From assembly GCF_022832385.1 (NCBI RefSeq), contig NZ_JALHLE010000002.1, forward strand, positions 1 through 64,000: a stretch of 64,000 nt of DNA, in the 5' to 3' direction. How positions within the stretch are numbered: position 1 is the first letter of the stretch; every line of letters begins with the position of its first letter. This document shows, one piece after another, positions 19,648 to 28,400 of the stretch. A program made the position numbers and the translations under genes. Below the pieces are notes generated by a model that was not told the origin of the DNA, did no database searches, and saw nothing but the letters and a program-made list of their open reading frames with translations. This DNA comes from Novosphingobium album (ex Hu et al. 2023). GTDB taxonomy: Bacteria > Pseudomonadota > Alphaproteobacteria > Sphingomonadales > Sphingomonadaceae.

Positions 19648-21852
19648 TCAGATTGGCAGCTCGGGACTGCCGTGGTCACGGTGCAGAGAAGGCCAGCTCC
19701 CCTGCTGCTCGGCGAGATATTCGCGCGCGGAGGCCTCGTTCATAGGCTGGGCAAGCAGGTAGCCCTGAACGAAATCACACCCCAGATTGGACAGTTCGCG
19801 GTATTGAGCCGGGGTTTCCACGCCCTCGGCCACAACCGTGAATCCAAGGCTGTGGGCCAGCGAAATGATGGTTCGCACAATGATCCCATCGTTCTTTCCA
19901 TCCAGCATTCCGGTGATGAACGAGCGGTCTATTTTCAATCGGTCGATGGGAAACCGCTTGAGGTGGATGAGTGAGGCGTAGCCGGTTCCGAAATCATCCA
20001 GCGCAACGGAAATTCCGGCAGCGTGAAGTTCCCGCAAGGACAGCGCGATACCGTCGGCAGACCGGTCCAGAATGACGTTTTCGGTAACTTCGATCTCGAC
20101 ATCGACACCTTCGACGCCGTGCCTGTGCATGAGTTCGAGAAGACGTCCTGCAAACTCCGGCTGCAGCAGCTGCGCGCTCGAGACGTTGAAAGCTATGGTT
20201 CCAGGCTGCAGGTTGTCCCGTTTCAGGCAGGCAAGTGCGGCAAGCCCCTTGTCGATCACCTGATAGCCTACCTCGCAGATCAGCCCCGCCTCTTCTGCAA
20301 CCGAAATCAGCTCCGGGGGTGGGATATCCCGCCGCCCTGATTTCCAGCGCACAAGCGCCTCAAAACCGTGATGCCTGCCGAACCGGACATCGTTTTGCGG
20401 CTGCAGGGCGACTGTCAGTCCGTCGCTGGAAATGGCTTCGCGCAGCTTTTCCACAAGACGTTCGCGCCGCTGACGCTCCCGCCGCATGGAGCTGCTGTAA
20501 ACGGTGCAGCGGTTCCGCCCGGCCGACTTCGCCTGATAAAGGGCAAGGTCGGCGTTCTTGAGCAATTCCTTCGGGGACTCCCCGTCACGCGGGAACAGCG
20601 ATGCGCCGATGCTGCCCGAAGGCACCACGGTTCGCCGCCCGAGCCGGGCGGGCTGCCCAAGGGACTCCAGCAGCCCCTTGGCAACCTCGCTCACATCGCG
20701 CTGATGCTCCACGTCGCGCAGAAGAATGGCAAACTCGTCGCCGCCAAGGCGGGCAACCATATCGGTCTTTCTTACGGAGGACCGGATACGCTGGGCCACT
20801 ATCTGCAGGAGCGTGTCGCCTCCATCGTGCCCATGACGATCGTTGACTGCCTTGAAATCATCCAGATCGACAAGCATCAGCGCGAATTTCCTGTCCTTTC
20901 CGGACCGGGACTGCGCATACCGCTTGAGGCGGCGAAGCAGCGCACTGCGGTTCGACAACCCTGTCAGGGCGTCCTTCTCGGCCTGATACTTGATCTGCAG
21001 CTCAGCGCGCTTCAGACCCGAAATATCGGTCTGTACCGATACGAAATTGCCCGATGTCGATCGCCGGTTGCTGATCTGGACCCACTGGTCGGCTCCCAGT
21101 TGCCGGATGTAGGGCTTTGTCACCCGCCGGCTGTCCTCCTTGCGCAGGCTCGGCCACATATCGTCCAGTTCGGGCAGCCGCTCGATCGGAACCGAAAGCA
21201 ATCCGCGGTGGGGGGCATGCCCCTTCCCCTTTGGCGCACTCCCGTAAAACTCATGGAAGGCCCGGTTGCTGAACTGGAAATTGCCATCCGGACCGAATGT
21301 GACGATGCCCGACGGTACCGCTTCGACGATGTCCCGCAAAAGGTCTTCAGCCACTTCGCGCCGCCCGAGCTCCTTGACCAGTTCGGCCTCGGCCAGCTTG
21401 CGGTCGGTCACGTCGAAACGGATCGACAGGTAGCCCGACATTCGCCCTTCCGGCTCCCGCAAGGGAACAATGGTCGTGTCGACCCAGTAGTGACGTCCCG
21501 ACTTTGCCCGATTGCAAATATCCCCGCGCCAGATTGCCCCTGCGGAAATCACCGCCCATAGATTTCGGAAGAATTCCCGGCTGTGGAACCCACTATTCAC
21601 CACGCTATGCGGTCTGCCGATAAGTTCTTCGGGGTCATATTCACTGATCAGGCAGAATTGCCGGTTAACATCGACAATACGCCCGCGAAGATCCGTCTTT
21701 GCAACGATCGCAGCGTTGCTCAGCGCTTCCTTGTAGGCCCGGAACTCATCGCCACCGGTCTGCTCGTCGCCCGTATGCGGACGACCCGACACTGGCGTTG
21801 CAGCGCCTGTTTCCAGCCCATACACCGGCTCATGATCACGCCCCCGCGTCAT
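19648..21852 (-). CDS. PAS-PAS-GGDEF-EAL cyclic-di-GMP signalling protein
   Basis: The 734-aa cytosolic protein has two PAS domains (about residues 40-150 and 165-285), a GGDEF domain (about 290-450) and an EAL domain (about 465-720). [10 protein letters not shown] is intact for diguanylate cyclase chemistry. The EAL domain keeps [35 protein letters not shown] and the [13 protein letters not shown] tail, so phosphodiesterase activity is also possible. No membrane helices. I chose ATG 21852 with GGAG upstream, because the extra 94 residues before it are low-complexity and not domain-like. It lies 46 bp upstream of the globin chemoreceptor on the same strand, so the two may share a message. Confidence 0.92.
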   Translation of the reverse strand: MTRGRDHEPVYGLETGAATPVSGRPHTGDEQTGGDEFRAYKEALSNAAIVAKTDLRGRIVDVNRQFCLISEYDPEELIGRPHSVVNSGFHSREFFRNLWAVISAGAIWRGDICNRAKSGRHYWVDTTIVPLREPEGRMSGYLSIRFDVTDRKLAEAELVKELGRREVAEDLLRDIVEAVPSGIVTFGPDGNFQFSNRAFHEFYGSAPKGKGHAPHRGLLSVPIERLPELDDMWPSLRKEDSRRVTKPYIRQLGADQWVQISNRRSTSGNFVSVQTDISGLKRAELQIKYQAEKDALTGLSNRSALLRRLKRYAQSRSGKDRKFALMLVDLDDFKAVNDRHGHDGGDTLLQIVAQRIRSSVRKTDMVARLGGDEFAILLRDVEHQRDVSEVAKGLLESLGQPARLGRRTVVPSGSIGASLFPRDGESPKELLKNADLALYQAKSAGRNRCTVYSSSMRRERQRRERLVEKLREAISSDGLTVALQPQNDVRFGRHHGFEALVRWKSGRRDIPPPELISVAEEAGLICEVGYQVIDKGLAALACLKRDNLQPGTIAFNVSSAQLLQPEFAGRLLELMHRHGVEGVDVEIEVTENVILDRSADGIALSLRELHAAGISVALDDFGTGYASLIHLKRFPIDRLKIDRSFITGMLDGKNDGIIVRTIISLAHSLGFTVVAEGVETPAQYRELSNLGCDFVQGYLLAQPMNEASAREYLAEQQGSWPSLHRDHGSPELPI

Positions 21853-22030
21853 TCGCACTTCTCCAAGCCCAACAAACCGGTTATCTCTGCGAGATGACCG
21901 GGCAGCAGCAAGCAGGCGCGCGAATGCACACTGCCAAACCGCTTCTCCTTTTTTCCGGCTGGTGATTTGCGCATGAGAGTGCCTGAAACGACACCGTTCT
22001 AACAAAAATCCCGCACCAGTATTTTGTATG

Positions 22031-22042
22031 TACGGTACCGTA
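22031..22042. promoter_or_regulatory. Perfect 12-bp palindrome in divergent promoter
   Basis: TACGGTACCGTA sits in an AT-rich patch between the PAS-GGDEF-EAL gene and the divergent Crp-like gene, 65 bp from the latter. Its position suits an operator shared by both; the binding protein is unknown. Confidence 0.4.
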
Positions 22043-22106
22043 TATATGAATGGTGAATTTTTAGTTACCGAATTGCAGTAATTACGATTTCCGCCAAAGT
22101 CGGATA

Positions 22107-22808
22107 ATGATGACCGCCACACCTTCTCCAACACAGCGCAGCAACGCGATCCTCAATGCTTTTCCTCCCGAGGCTCGCAGTTTCCTTGCGTCCCGGTTGC
22201 TGACGAAGGCGGTGATGTCGGGCGAAGTTCTTCACGAACCAGGTGCCCCCCTGATCCACGTCATCTTCCCCCACAGCGGGATCATTTCGCTTCAGGGGAT
22301 ACTCAGTGATGGCCGGACTGTAGAGTGCGTGTCCGTCGGCAACGACAGCCTTCTCGGGATCGAGCACTTTCTGGGAGAAAATATCTTCCTGCACCATGCG
22401 ACGGTGGCCATCTCCGGATCGGCATCATGGCTGCCAGTTACTGACCTCGGGACCGCGTTGTCGCAGTTCGCGCCGGTTGCCGAAGCCATGCAGCGCTGCT
22501 CCCTCAACCGGATGCGGGATTCCATGCAGACGGCGATCTGTGCCAGCGTCCATTCGGCCAGCCAGCGGCTGGCGACATGGCTGCTGCGCGCGCGGGACCG
22601 CACCGGCGCGGACCAGTTCGAGTTGACACAGCGGACGCTGGCCAACGTCTTCGGGCTCAGGCTCGCGACCGTCAGCGATGCCTGCGGCCGCCTCAACGGC
22701 GCGGGGGCTATCGACCAGGGCAGAGGCACGCTGACGATCGTAGACGGAGGCAAACTCCTCGAAATGTCCTGCGAATGCTATGAACACCGCATGATGGCGG
22801 GCCTCTGA
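22107..22808 (+). CDS. Crp/Fnr-like regulator
   Basis: The 233-aa protein has a cyclic-nucleotide-binding-type barrel (about residues 30-130) and a C-terminal winged helix-turn-helix (TLANVFGLRLATVSDACGRL). The nucleotide-contact arginine pattern of true CRP is not apparent, and FNR cysteines are absent, so the ligand is unclear. It is divergent from the PAS-GGDEF-EAL gene across 254 bp that contain a 12-bp palindrome. It may link that signalling block to transcription; this is inference. Start could be ATG 22107 or 22110. Confidence 0.88.
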   Translation: MMTATPSPTQRSNAILNAFPPEARSFLASRLLTKAVMSGEVLHEPGAPLIHVIFPHSGIISLQGILSDGRTVECVSVGNDSLLGIEHFLGENIFLHHATVAISGSASWLPVTDLGTALSQFAPVAEAMQRCSLNRMRDSMQTAICASVHSASQRLATWLLRARDRTGADQFELTQRTLANVFGLRLATVSDACGRLNGAGAIDQGRGTLTIVDGGKLLEMSCECYEHRMMAGL

Positions 22809-22868
22809 CAGCTGCACCTTCGGCTCGGTGCCTGATGTTCAGACCATGCGGCAGGACAACCATTCCTG

Positions 22869-23789
22869 TTACAAGTCAGGCAGAGCCTGATCCGCCATGC
22901 CCCATCCCTGCAAGCCCAAGTTCTGGCCCCTCTCGATCAGTCCCTGCACGTCAGACATCGAATAGCTATTCGCCGCGCTAAGGCCGGCCAGTTCCGCCCA
23001 TGCCACAGGTGCCGCAACCGGCGCGCCAGTCCGGGCCCGTACGGAATAGGGCGCGACGGCGGTCGCCCCACGCTGGTTGCGCAACCAGTCGATGAAGATC
23101 TTCCCCTTCCTCCGCGCCTTGGCCATCGTGGCGACGAAACGGTCCGGCTCGGCGCGGCTCAGCGCCTCTGCAAAGCCCCGGGCAAAGTCGCGGTGCGCAT
23201 CCCAGCCATGCCCCTTGCGCAAGGGCACCACTACATGGACTCCTTTGCCGCCTGTGAGCATGGGAAAGCTGACAAGCCCCTTGTCGTCGAGACATCGGCG
23301 CAGATGGGCGGCCGCGCGCGCGACCTCCGCGAAGTTAAGCCCGTCATCCGGGTCGAGGTCGAAGATCAGACGGTCGGGCTGTTCGAGACGGTCTGCACGA
23401 CAAGCCCACACATGGAATTCGATCGCACCCATCTGCACGCAATCGAGCACGCCTTCCCCGCTATCGAGGTAAATATAGGGCTTGGGTCCGCCAGCCTTCT
23501 CGCGAATTAGGACATGGTGCACATGCTGACCGAAGCTGCCGTTATCGTGCTTCTGGAAGAAGCACTTGCCGGCCAGCCCCTGCGGGCAGCGCAACAGGCT
23601 TGCAGGGCGTTCCGAAAGATGCGGGAGCATCAACGGCGCGATCCGGGCATAATACTCGGCCAGATCGCCCTTTGTCTGTCCGGTCTCCGGAAACACCACG
23701 CGTTCGCGGTGAGAAATGGAGGCCGCTCCCGGCGCATTGCCCTCCCCGGAGGGACCTGCCGGAACTCCGTCAGCCGTCCGATTGGTCAA
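22869..23789 (-). CDS. Stand-alone LigD polymerase (archaeo-eukaryotic primase) domain protein
   Basis: The 306-aa protein matches the POL domain of DNA ligase D, which fills gaps with ribonucleotides during bacterial end joining. Catalytic aspartates are in IFDLDPDDG (D144, D146), with FFQKHDNG, LTGGKGVHVVVPL and IDWLRNQRGATAVAPYSVR following in the usual order. The ligase and phosphoesterase domains are absent, and neither Ku nor a ligase gene is adjacent; single-domain versions are known. It diverges from a TetR gene, and its promoter region contains that regulator's likely operator. Confidence 0.87.
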   Translation of the reverse strand: MTNRTADGVPAGPSGEGNAPGAASISHRERVVFPETGQTKGDLAEYYARIAPLMLPHLSERPASLLRCPQGLAGKCFFQKHDNGSFGQHVHHVLIREKAGGPKPYIYLDSGEGVLDCVQMGAIEFHVWACRADRLEQPDRLIFDLDPDDGLNFAEVARAAAHLRRCLDDKGLVSFPMLTGGKGVHVVVPLRKGHGWDAHRDFARGFAEALSRAEPDRFVATMAKARRKGKIFIDWLRNQRGATAVAPYSVRARTGAPVAAPVAWAELAGLSAANSYSMSDVQGLIERGQNLGLQGWGMADQALPDL

Positions 23790-23897
23790 GGAACGTCCCC
23801 TGTTTTGAGTCTCGGGCCAACTCCGGCAGGCTCGCCGGCCTGCCCGCCCAGGTCAATTCCCGCCACAATACTGGACGACGCAGGCGCCGCAAACTAT

Positions 23898-23911
23898 ATA
23901 CCACGTGGTAT
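23898..23911. promoter_or_regulatory. TetR operator-like palindrome over the tetR start codon
   Basis: ATACCACGTGGTAT is a perfect 14-bp palindrome that includes the first two bases of the TetR start ATG. Two imperfect copies of its core (TACCAC-NNN-GTA) follow at 24558 and 24607. The position suggests autorepression. Confidence 0.6.
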
Positions 23912-24524
23912 GAAATGCTCCGACAACAGCACCAAGGCCCGTGGCCGCCCGCGGGAATTCGATCCCGACACGGCTCTGGCCAGCGCCCTGCGCGTGTTCT
24001 GGGAGCACGGCTACGAAAGCGCTTCGATGGCCGAACTGACCGAAGCCATGGGCATCACCAAGCCCAGCCTCTACGCCTGCTTCGGCAACAAGGAAGCGCT
24101 CTTCAAGAAGGCCCTCGACCTCTACGAGCGGGAGAAGCTCTCCTACGTCAAGACCGCGCTGGAAGCGCCAACGGCCAGGGCGGTCGCCGAGCGCCTGCTG
24201 AACGGGGCCCTCGAAACGCACTGCGGCTCCAAGGATCCGCAGGGCTGTCTGAACGTCATCGGCATGGTCAGCTGCACGGCTGAGGCTCCTGCGCTGCGCG
24301 AGCATCTCGTCACCCGCCGCGCTTCGTCGGAAGCGGCCGTCGTCGAACGACTCGTCCAGGCCAGGACAGACGGAGATCTGCCGGAGAGCATCGATCCCAA
24401 GGCACTCGCCCAGTGCCTCATGACCGTACTGCAAGGGCTCGCTGTCAAATCTCGGGGCGGCGCAAGCCGGGAAGACCTGCAGGACGTCGTCAACACTTTC
24501 CTGATCCTGTGGCCGGGACACTGA
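23910..24524 (+). CDS. TetR-family repressor
   Basis: The 204-aa regulator has an N-terminal helix-turn-helix (SMAELTEAMGITKPSLYACFGNKEALF) and a ligand domain of the AefR/AcrR-like type. I chose ATG 23910 because family members begin with a short basic lead (KARGRPREFD); the longer upstream frame runs through the antisense of the LigD gene. The start codon lies inside a perfect palindrome, and two similar sites occur in the 338-bp gap after the gene, so it probably controls itself and the next gene. The inducer is unknown. Confidence 0.9.
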   Translation: MKCSDNSTKARGRPREFDPDTALASALRVFWEHGYESASMAELTEAMGITKPSLYACFGNKEALFKKALDLYEREKLSYVKTALEAPTARAVAERLLNGALETHCGSKDPQGCLNVIGMVSCTAEAPALREHLVTRRASSEAAVVERLVQARTDGDLPESIDPKALAQCLMTVLQGLAVKSRGGASREDLQDVVNTFLILWPGH

Positions 24525-24557
24525 GCGACTCTTGAAATTGGCCGCGGAGCGCTAAAT

Positions 24558-24569
24558 TACCACTCGGTA
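24558..24569. promoter_or_regulatory. Second TetR operator-like site
   Basis: TACCACTCGGTA matches the TACCAC-NNN-GTA pattern of the palindrome at the tetR start with two changes in the centre. Confidence 0.5.
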
Positions 24570-24606
24570 CATAAATACGCTTGACGCAAGCGCGCACAGC
24601 AATATA

Positions 24607-24618
24607 TACCACTTAGTA
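24607..24618. promoter_or_regulatory. Third TetR operator-like site
   Basis: TACCACTTAGTA matches the same pattern, 49 bp after the second site. The centre-to-centre distance is close to five helical turns, which would allow side-by-side binding on one DNA face. Confidence 0.5.
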
Positions 24619-24862
24619 CACAAATCTGACCCCCGTCCGGCATGGAATACCCGAAGCCCGCATTAGCTGCCCAGGTTCCCGCCACGATCACGGACGGAAC
24701 CGAAGATGAACTGCCATCTGCCGCGACACGGGCTTCGCCATGTCAATGCGGCCCCAACAAATTGCTTTCCGGTGTCCCTTGCGCCGGAAAACGCTCCGGC
24801 GCGCGCCTCGTCCCCCCACCCCGCCCCGGGGCGCGCGCCGGGCACTTGAGAAAGCACGAATT

Positions 24863-25270
24863 ATGTCCTTCATCGATTTCAGCGATGCAGCGCATATGGC
24901 GCTGCCTGTTCCTCACGCCGATCTTCCGGTGGATATCCGAACCATCGGGTTTGCCGAAGCGCTGACCGTGCAGGAGCACCGCATCGTCGAACTGGCCCGC
25001 CATGACGGCCTTGAGACCCTGCGAACGCCACGCAAGCGTGGCTGGCTCGCACGCCTGATACTGGGCCCGCAGCCTGCTTCTGCCATGCTGGCTAACGAAC
25101 GGCTGGAGGCACTGCGGCGCCTGGCGGTTCAGGCATGGCACAAAGGCTACCGGTTGCCCGTATCCGCGCTGAAGGAGGCACATACCGCCGGCTTCAGCGA
25201 GGACCAGATCGGCGCTGTTATCGACACCATCGGACGGGCGCGCCCGCCCTTCCGCAAGGCTGCCGCTTAA
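24863..25270 (+). CDS. Hypothetical 135-aa protein under probable TetR control
   Basis: I do not recognise this protein. It is cytosolic, with helical segments, an RTPRKRGWLARLILGP stretch in the middle and a C-terminal half (SALKEAHTAGFSEDQIGAVID) that recalls helical peroxidase/decarboxylase-like or DNA-associated proteins without a decisive motif. ATG 24863 is preceded by a weak GAGAAAG. Upstream lie two copies of the putative TetR operator, so it may be the regulator's target. It is convergent with an SDR gene, 9 bp apart. Confidence 0.6.
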   Translation: MSFIDFSDAAHMALPVPHADLPVDIRTIGFAEALTVQEHRIVELARHDGLETLRTPRKRGWLARLILGPQPASAMLANERLEALRRLAVQAWHKGYRLPVSALKEAHTAGFSEDQIGAVIDTIGRARPPFRKAAA

Positions 25271-25279
25271 CGAACCCGT

Positions 25280-26029
25280 TCAGGTCACCGTAAAGCCACC
25301 GTCCACCGCCAGCACCTGATTGGTCACCAGCCGTGCCATGGGCGTGGCGAAGTAGAGCACTGCAGAGCCGACGTCACGTGGCGAGCAATAGCCCAAAGGC
25401 GGCGTGCGATTGCCCGGACCGACCGGCGGCGGCCCCTCTGCCCCGATCGCACCCGGCGTGCCGACGCCGCCGGGCAGCACTGTGTTCACGGTGATGCCAT
25501 GCTCGGCCAGTTCGAAGGCCGCGCTCGTCGTCAACGCCGCCAGCGCGCCCTTGCTTGCCAGGTAGGCCGCCAGCCCCTGCACGAATTGCCCGACAAGGCC
25601 GCACGAGGCACAGTTGACGATACGGCCGCCATTGCCCTTCGCAATCATCGCCTGCGCCACTTCGCGGATCATCAGAAACGGCGCGCGGGCATTCACATCA
25701 TTGATCCGCTGCCAGTGCGCGCTGGTGCCGTCGAGCAGCAGTTCGCGGTGCTGCAGCCCTGCATTGTTGACCAGAAGCCAGGGCGCGCCGTGGCGCATGA
25801 CCGCTTCGGCGCATGCGCCGACAATCGACGCTTCATCGGTGAGGTCGACTGCGACGAAATCCGCGGCAACCCCGGCCTCGATCTGTTTCCTTGCCCCCGC
25901 TTCATCACGGTCGGCAATTACAACCGCAGCCCCCGCCTCGGTCAGCATTTCGCAAATGCCCACACCGATGCCGCTGGCCCCGCCGGTCACCAGCGCCACG
26001 CGCCCCGTCAGATCGAATGGTCCGCTCAT
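25280..26029 (-). CDS. Short-chain dehydrogenase/reductase
   Basis: The 249-aa SDR has the NAD(P)-binding TGGASGIGVG motif, NNAG, catalytic Ser in CASCGLVG and YLASK, and ends GGFTVT as is usual for classical SDRs. ADRDE after the second strand suggests NAD(H) preference. I chose ATG 26029, 12 nt after GGGAGG; ATG 26056 is an alternative with a poorer family fit. The substrate is unknown; related proteins oxidise secondary alcohols or 3-hydroxyacyl groups. Its neighbours give no pathway. Confidence 0.9.
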   Translation of the reverse strand: MSGPFDLTGRVALVTGGASGIGVGICEMLTEAGAAVVIADRDEAGARKQIEAGVAADFVAVDLTDEASIVGACAEAVMRHGAPWLLVNNAGLQHRELLLDGTSAHWQRINDVNARAPFLMIREVAQAMIAKGNGGRIVNCASCGLVGQFVQGLAAYLASKGALAALTTSAAFELAEHGITVNTVLPGGVGTPGAIGAEGPPPVGPGNRTPPLGYCSPRDVGSAVLYFATPMARLVTNQVLAVDGGFTVT

Positions 26030-26211
26030 GTCTGGAAAATTGCCTCCCGATATCATGCCGCAATGGTGCGGATTGCCTCTCCGCACCCACCTGCCGCGAA
26101 CCTTGCCCGTTCTGTTCGACGTTGTCTTCCGCCCACGCGATTACGGCCCATGGCGGGTTCCGGCAAAGGCTCATGCCCTGCCCCACAGATGGGGGCAGGC
26201 GGACGATCCCT

Positions 26212-28098
26212 TCAATCCTTGGCAATCGGCAGCCAGACAGCGCTGGCCGCGTCCCCGCCATAGTGCACTGTTTCCGTCGCCTTCACGTAGTCTTTCGGCA
26301 TTGCTTCCATGATCGATGGCACCCAGCTTTGCGGGTTGCGGTCATAGAGCGGAAACAGGCTGGATTGCACCTGCACCATGATCTTGTGCCCCGGCAGGAA
26401 CACATGGTCGACATTGGGCAGCGCCCACTGGAAGGCATAGGTCTTGCCCGGCTCCAGCGGTGCGGGGGTAGCGAACCCATGCACATAGCGGCCCCGGAAG
26501 ATCTCGATACCCAGGGCGAGCTGATAGCCCGCCATCACCGGATCGGCAGTGTTCTCCTCCGGATAGACATCGATCAGCTTGACCACGTAGTCGCTGTCCT
26601 GCCCGGTGGTGGAAGCACGAAGATCAACCTTCGGCGCGCCCTTGATGTGCACCGGCTTGTCGAGAGCACCGGTGGTATAGGTCATCACGTCCGGGCGACC
26701 ATCAACGAAACGCTGGTCATGCACCAGCCAATGCCGCCACTCGTCGCCCGACATGCGGACCGGGCGCGGCAGCATCGGCACCGGCTTGGCCGGATCGGAG
26801 ACATAGCTGTCACCGCCCGGCTCGGGCTTGGTGAACGACAGCCCTGCGTTCGTCCCCAGATAGAGCGGCGTATAAGCTCCGTCTGGCCACTTCTGTGAGA
26901 CTTCCCAGCGATCCGCACCCGTGGCGTAGGTCAGCACCGGCGGCGTCTGGCACTTGGGCGGGTTGGTCTTGAGGTGGCAGTCGAAGAACGGCTTCATGTA
27001 GCGCGTGCGGAACTGCAGCGCCGTATCGCCCTCGAACTTGAGCGGCCCGAGTTCACGGCCTTCGTAGTTCACGCCCGAATGGCGCCAGGGACCGATCACC
27101 AGGCTGACCATGTCGTTTGCCTTGTCCTGCGGTTCCAGCGCCTTGTAGACCGCCGGAGCGCCATAACTGTCTTCCTGGTCCCACTGGCCGACGACGAGCA
27201 TGGTCGGCACCGTCAGCTTGCGCGATGCCAGCAGCTTGTCGACCGCCTGCCCCTGCCACCATGCATCATAGGCGGGATGCTCCAGCACCTTGCGCACGGC
27301 GGGCAGGTCCAGCAGGCCATAGGCCTTTGCATATTCCATCGCCGAGCCGGCATTGAGGTATGCGGTATATTCGTCGCCCGTGCCCTTCGGCACCGCGCCG
27401 CCGCCCTTGTCCACCGTCTGGCCCAGATCATAGTCGAACCCGAAAGTGCGATAGGCCCCGTTGTGGAACCAGTCGTCGCCCATCCAGCCATCGACCATCG
27501 GGCTTTGCGGCACCGCGGCCTTGAGCGCGGGGTGCGGATCGATGAGTGCCATCAGCGACGTGAAACCGAGATAGGACGACCCGGTGATGCCTACCTTGCC
27601 ATTACTTTCCGGCACATTCTTCACCAGCCAGTCAATCGTGTCGTAGGCGTCGGTCGCGTGATCGATCCTGGTGTTGTTCAGCGGACCGCGCAGCGGCCGG
27701 TTCATCACGTAGTCGCCTTCCGACCGGCCGAGCCCGCGCACGTCCTGATAGACGCGGATATAACCGTCATCAACGAATTCCCTGTCCATCACCGGCAGGA
27801 TCTCGTCGATCTTCTGGCTGCGGTTGCGGGTGGTCGCCCGCTGCGCATCATAGGGCGTGCGGCTCAGCAGGATCGGCCCGCCCTTCGTGCTCTTGCGAAA
27901 GACGATGACGGTGTAGAGCTTGGTCCCGTCACGCATCGGGATCATCACTTCCCGCCGTACGAAATCGGCCTGCGGACGAACCCAGTCGTAGGATTCGACC
28001 TTCTCGTTCATCATGGTGTCGGTGGGAGCCGCAGCGTGAAGGACAGCGGTGGTGGAAAGAGCGAGGACAAGGCTCGCAGCGATCAGGGGGCGTGTCAT
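26212..28098 (-). CDS. Alpha-amino acid ester hydrolase (CocE/NonD, X-Pro dipeptidyl peptidase S15 type)
   Basis: The 628-aa exported enzyme resembles the Xanthomonas/Acetobacter alpha-amino acid ester hydrolases, which hydrolyse or transfer alpha-amino acyl esters and beta-lactam side chains. It has a signal peptide ending near LHAAA, REVMIPMRDGTKLYTVIV, the nucleophile motif GSSYLG (S175), SPMVDGWMGDDWFHNGA, an acid region WDQEDSYG, the histidine GPWRHSGVNY, and the C-terminal jelly-roll ending HYGGDAASAVWLP. Length fits the family (about 637 aa). I chose ATG 28098; the longer frame adds a non-signal N-terminus. It should act in the periplasm. A dense TGACAC/GTGTCA array lies directly upstream. 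Confidence 0.92.
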   Translation of the reverse strand: MTRPLIAASLVLALSTTAVLHAAAPTDTMMNEKVESYDWVRPQADFVRREVMIPMRDGTKLYTVIVFRKSTKGGPILLSRTPYDAQRATTRNRSQKIDEILPVMDREFVDDGYIRVYQDVRGLGRSEGDYVMNRPLRGPLNNTRIDHATDAYDTIDWLVKNVPESNGKVGITGSSYLGFTSLMALIDPHPALKAAVPQSPMVDGWMGDDWFHNGAYRTFGFDYDLGQTVDKGGGAVPKGTGDEYTAYLNAGSAMEYAKAYGLLDLPAVRKVLEHPAYDAWWQGQAVDKLLASRKLTVPTMLVVGQWDQEDSYGAPAVYKALEPQDKANDMVSLVIGPWRHSGVNYEGRELGPLKFEGDTALQFRTRYMKPFFDCHLKTNPPKCQTPPVLTYATGADRWEVSQKWPDGAYTPLYLGTNAGLSFTKPEPGGDSYVSDPAKPVPMLPRPVRMSGDEWRHWLVHDQRFVDGRPDVMTYTTGALDKPVHIKGAPKVDLRASTTGQDSDYVVKLIDVYPEENTADPVMAGYQLALGIEIFRGRYVHGFATPAPLEPGKTYAFQWALPNVDHVFLPGHKIMVQVQSSLFPLYDRNPQSWVPSIMEAMPKDYVKATETVHYGGDAASAVWLPIAKD

Positions 28099-28400
28099 GC
28101 CCCATGGGTGGCGCGGGCACGCGAACGGGTCAAGCCGCGCACGAAAAATGGCGTGAACGGCACCGCAAGGTGACACTCCGGTTGACACGTTTGACACTAT
28201 CCAGAGCAAAAGGTGTCACCTTGGCCCTCAAGTGTCACCTTGCACCCTGCGGGTGTCACGCCGCCCCGGCGCAGGCACACGAAATGCCAATGCCGTACGG
28301 CAGCAGGATCAGAGGCCATTCACCATTTCAAGGAGCGCGGACGGACAGTCCCGCACGCAGGATGACAGGCACCTCTGCAGTAGGAAACCCTGTTCCTGCG
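28099..28400. other. Intergenic region upstream of the ester hydrolase
   Basis: About 302 bp with no gene. Its main content is the TGACAC/GTGTCA array at 28167-28258. Confidence 0.6.
28167..28258. promoter_or_regulatory. Array of six TGACAC/GTGTCA motifs in mirrored order
   Basis: Three direct TGACAC copies (28171, 28183, 28192) are followed by three inverted GTGTCA copies (28213, 28232, 28253). The longer arm AAGGTGACAC (28167-28176) has two perfect inverted partners GTGTCACCTT (28213-28222 and 28232-28241). Two copies read TTGACA and could double as -35 boxes. The array begins about 70 bp upstream of the ester hydrolase start. It could be a multi-site operator or a structured leader. Confidence 0.55.

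Larger units (their letters stand above)
24525..24862. other. Intergenic control region after the tetR gene
   Basis: About 338 bp without a convincing gene. It holds two TACCAC-NNN-GTA sites (24558-24569 and 24607-24618) in an AT-richer patch. A frame from 24642 lacks a ribosome site and looks non-coding. Confidence 0.6.

Noticed and set aside
28167..28258. CRISPR-like array
   Set aside because: The repeats are only 6-10 bp, occur in both orientations and have irregular 9-21-bp spacing; no cas genes are present.
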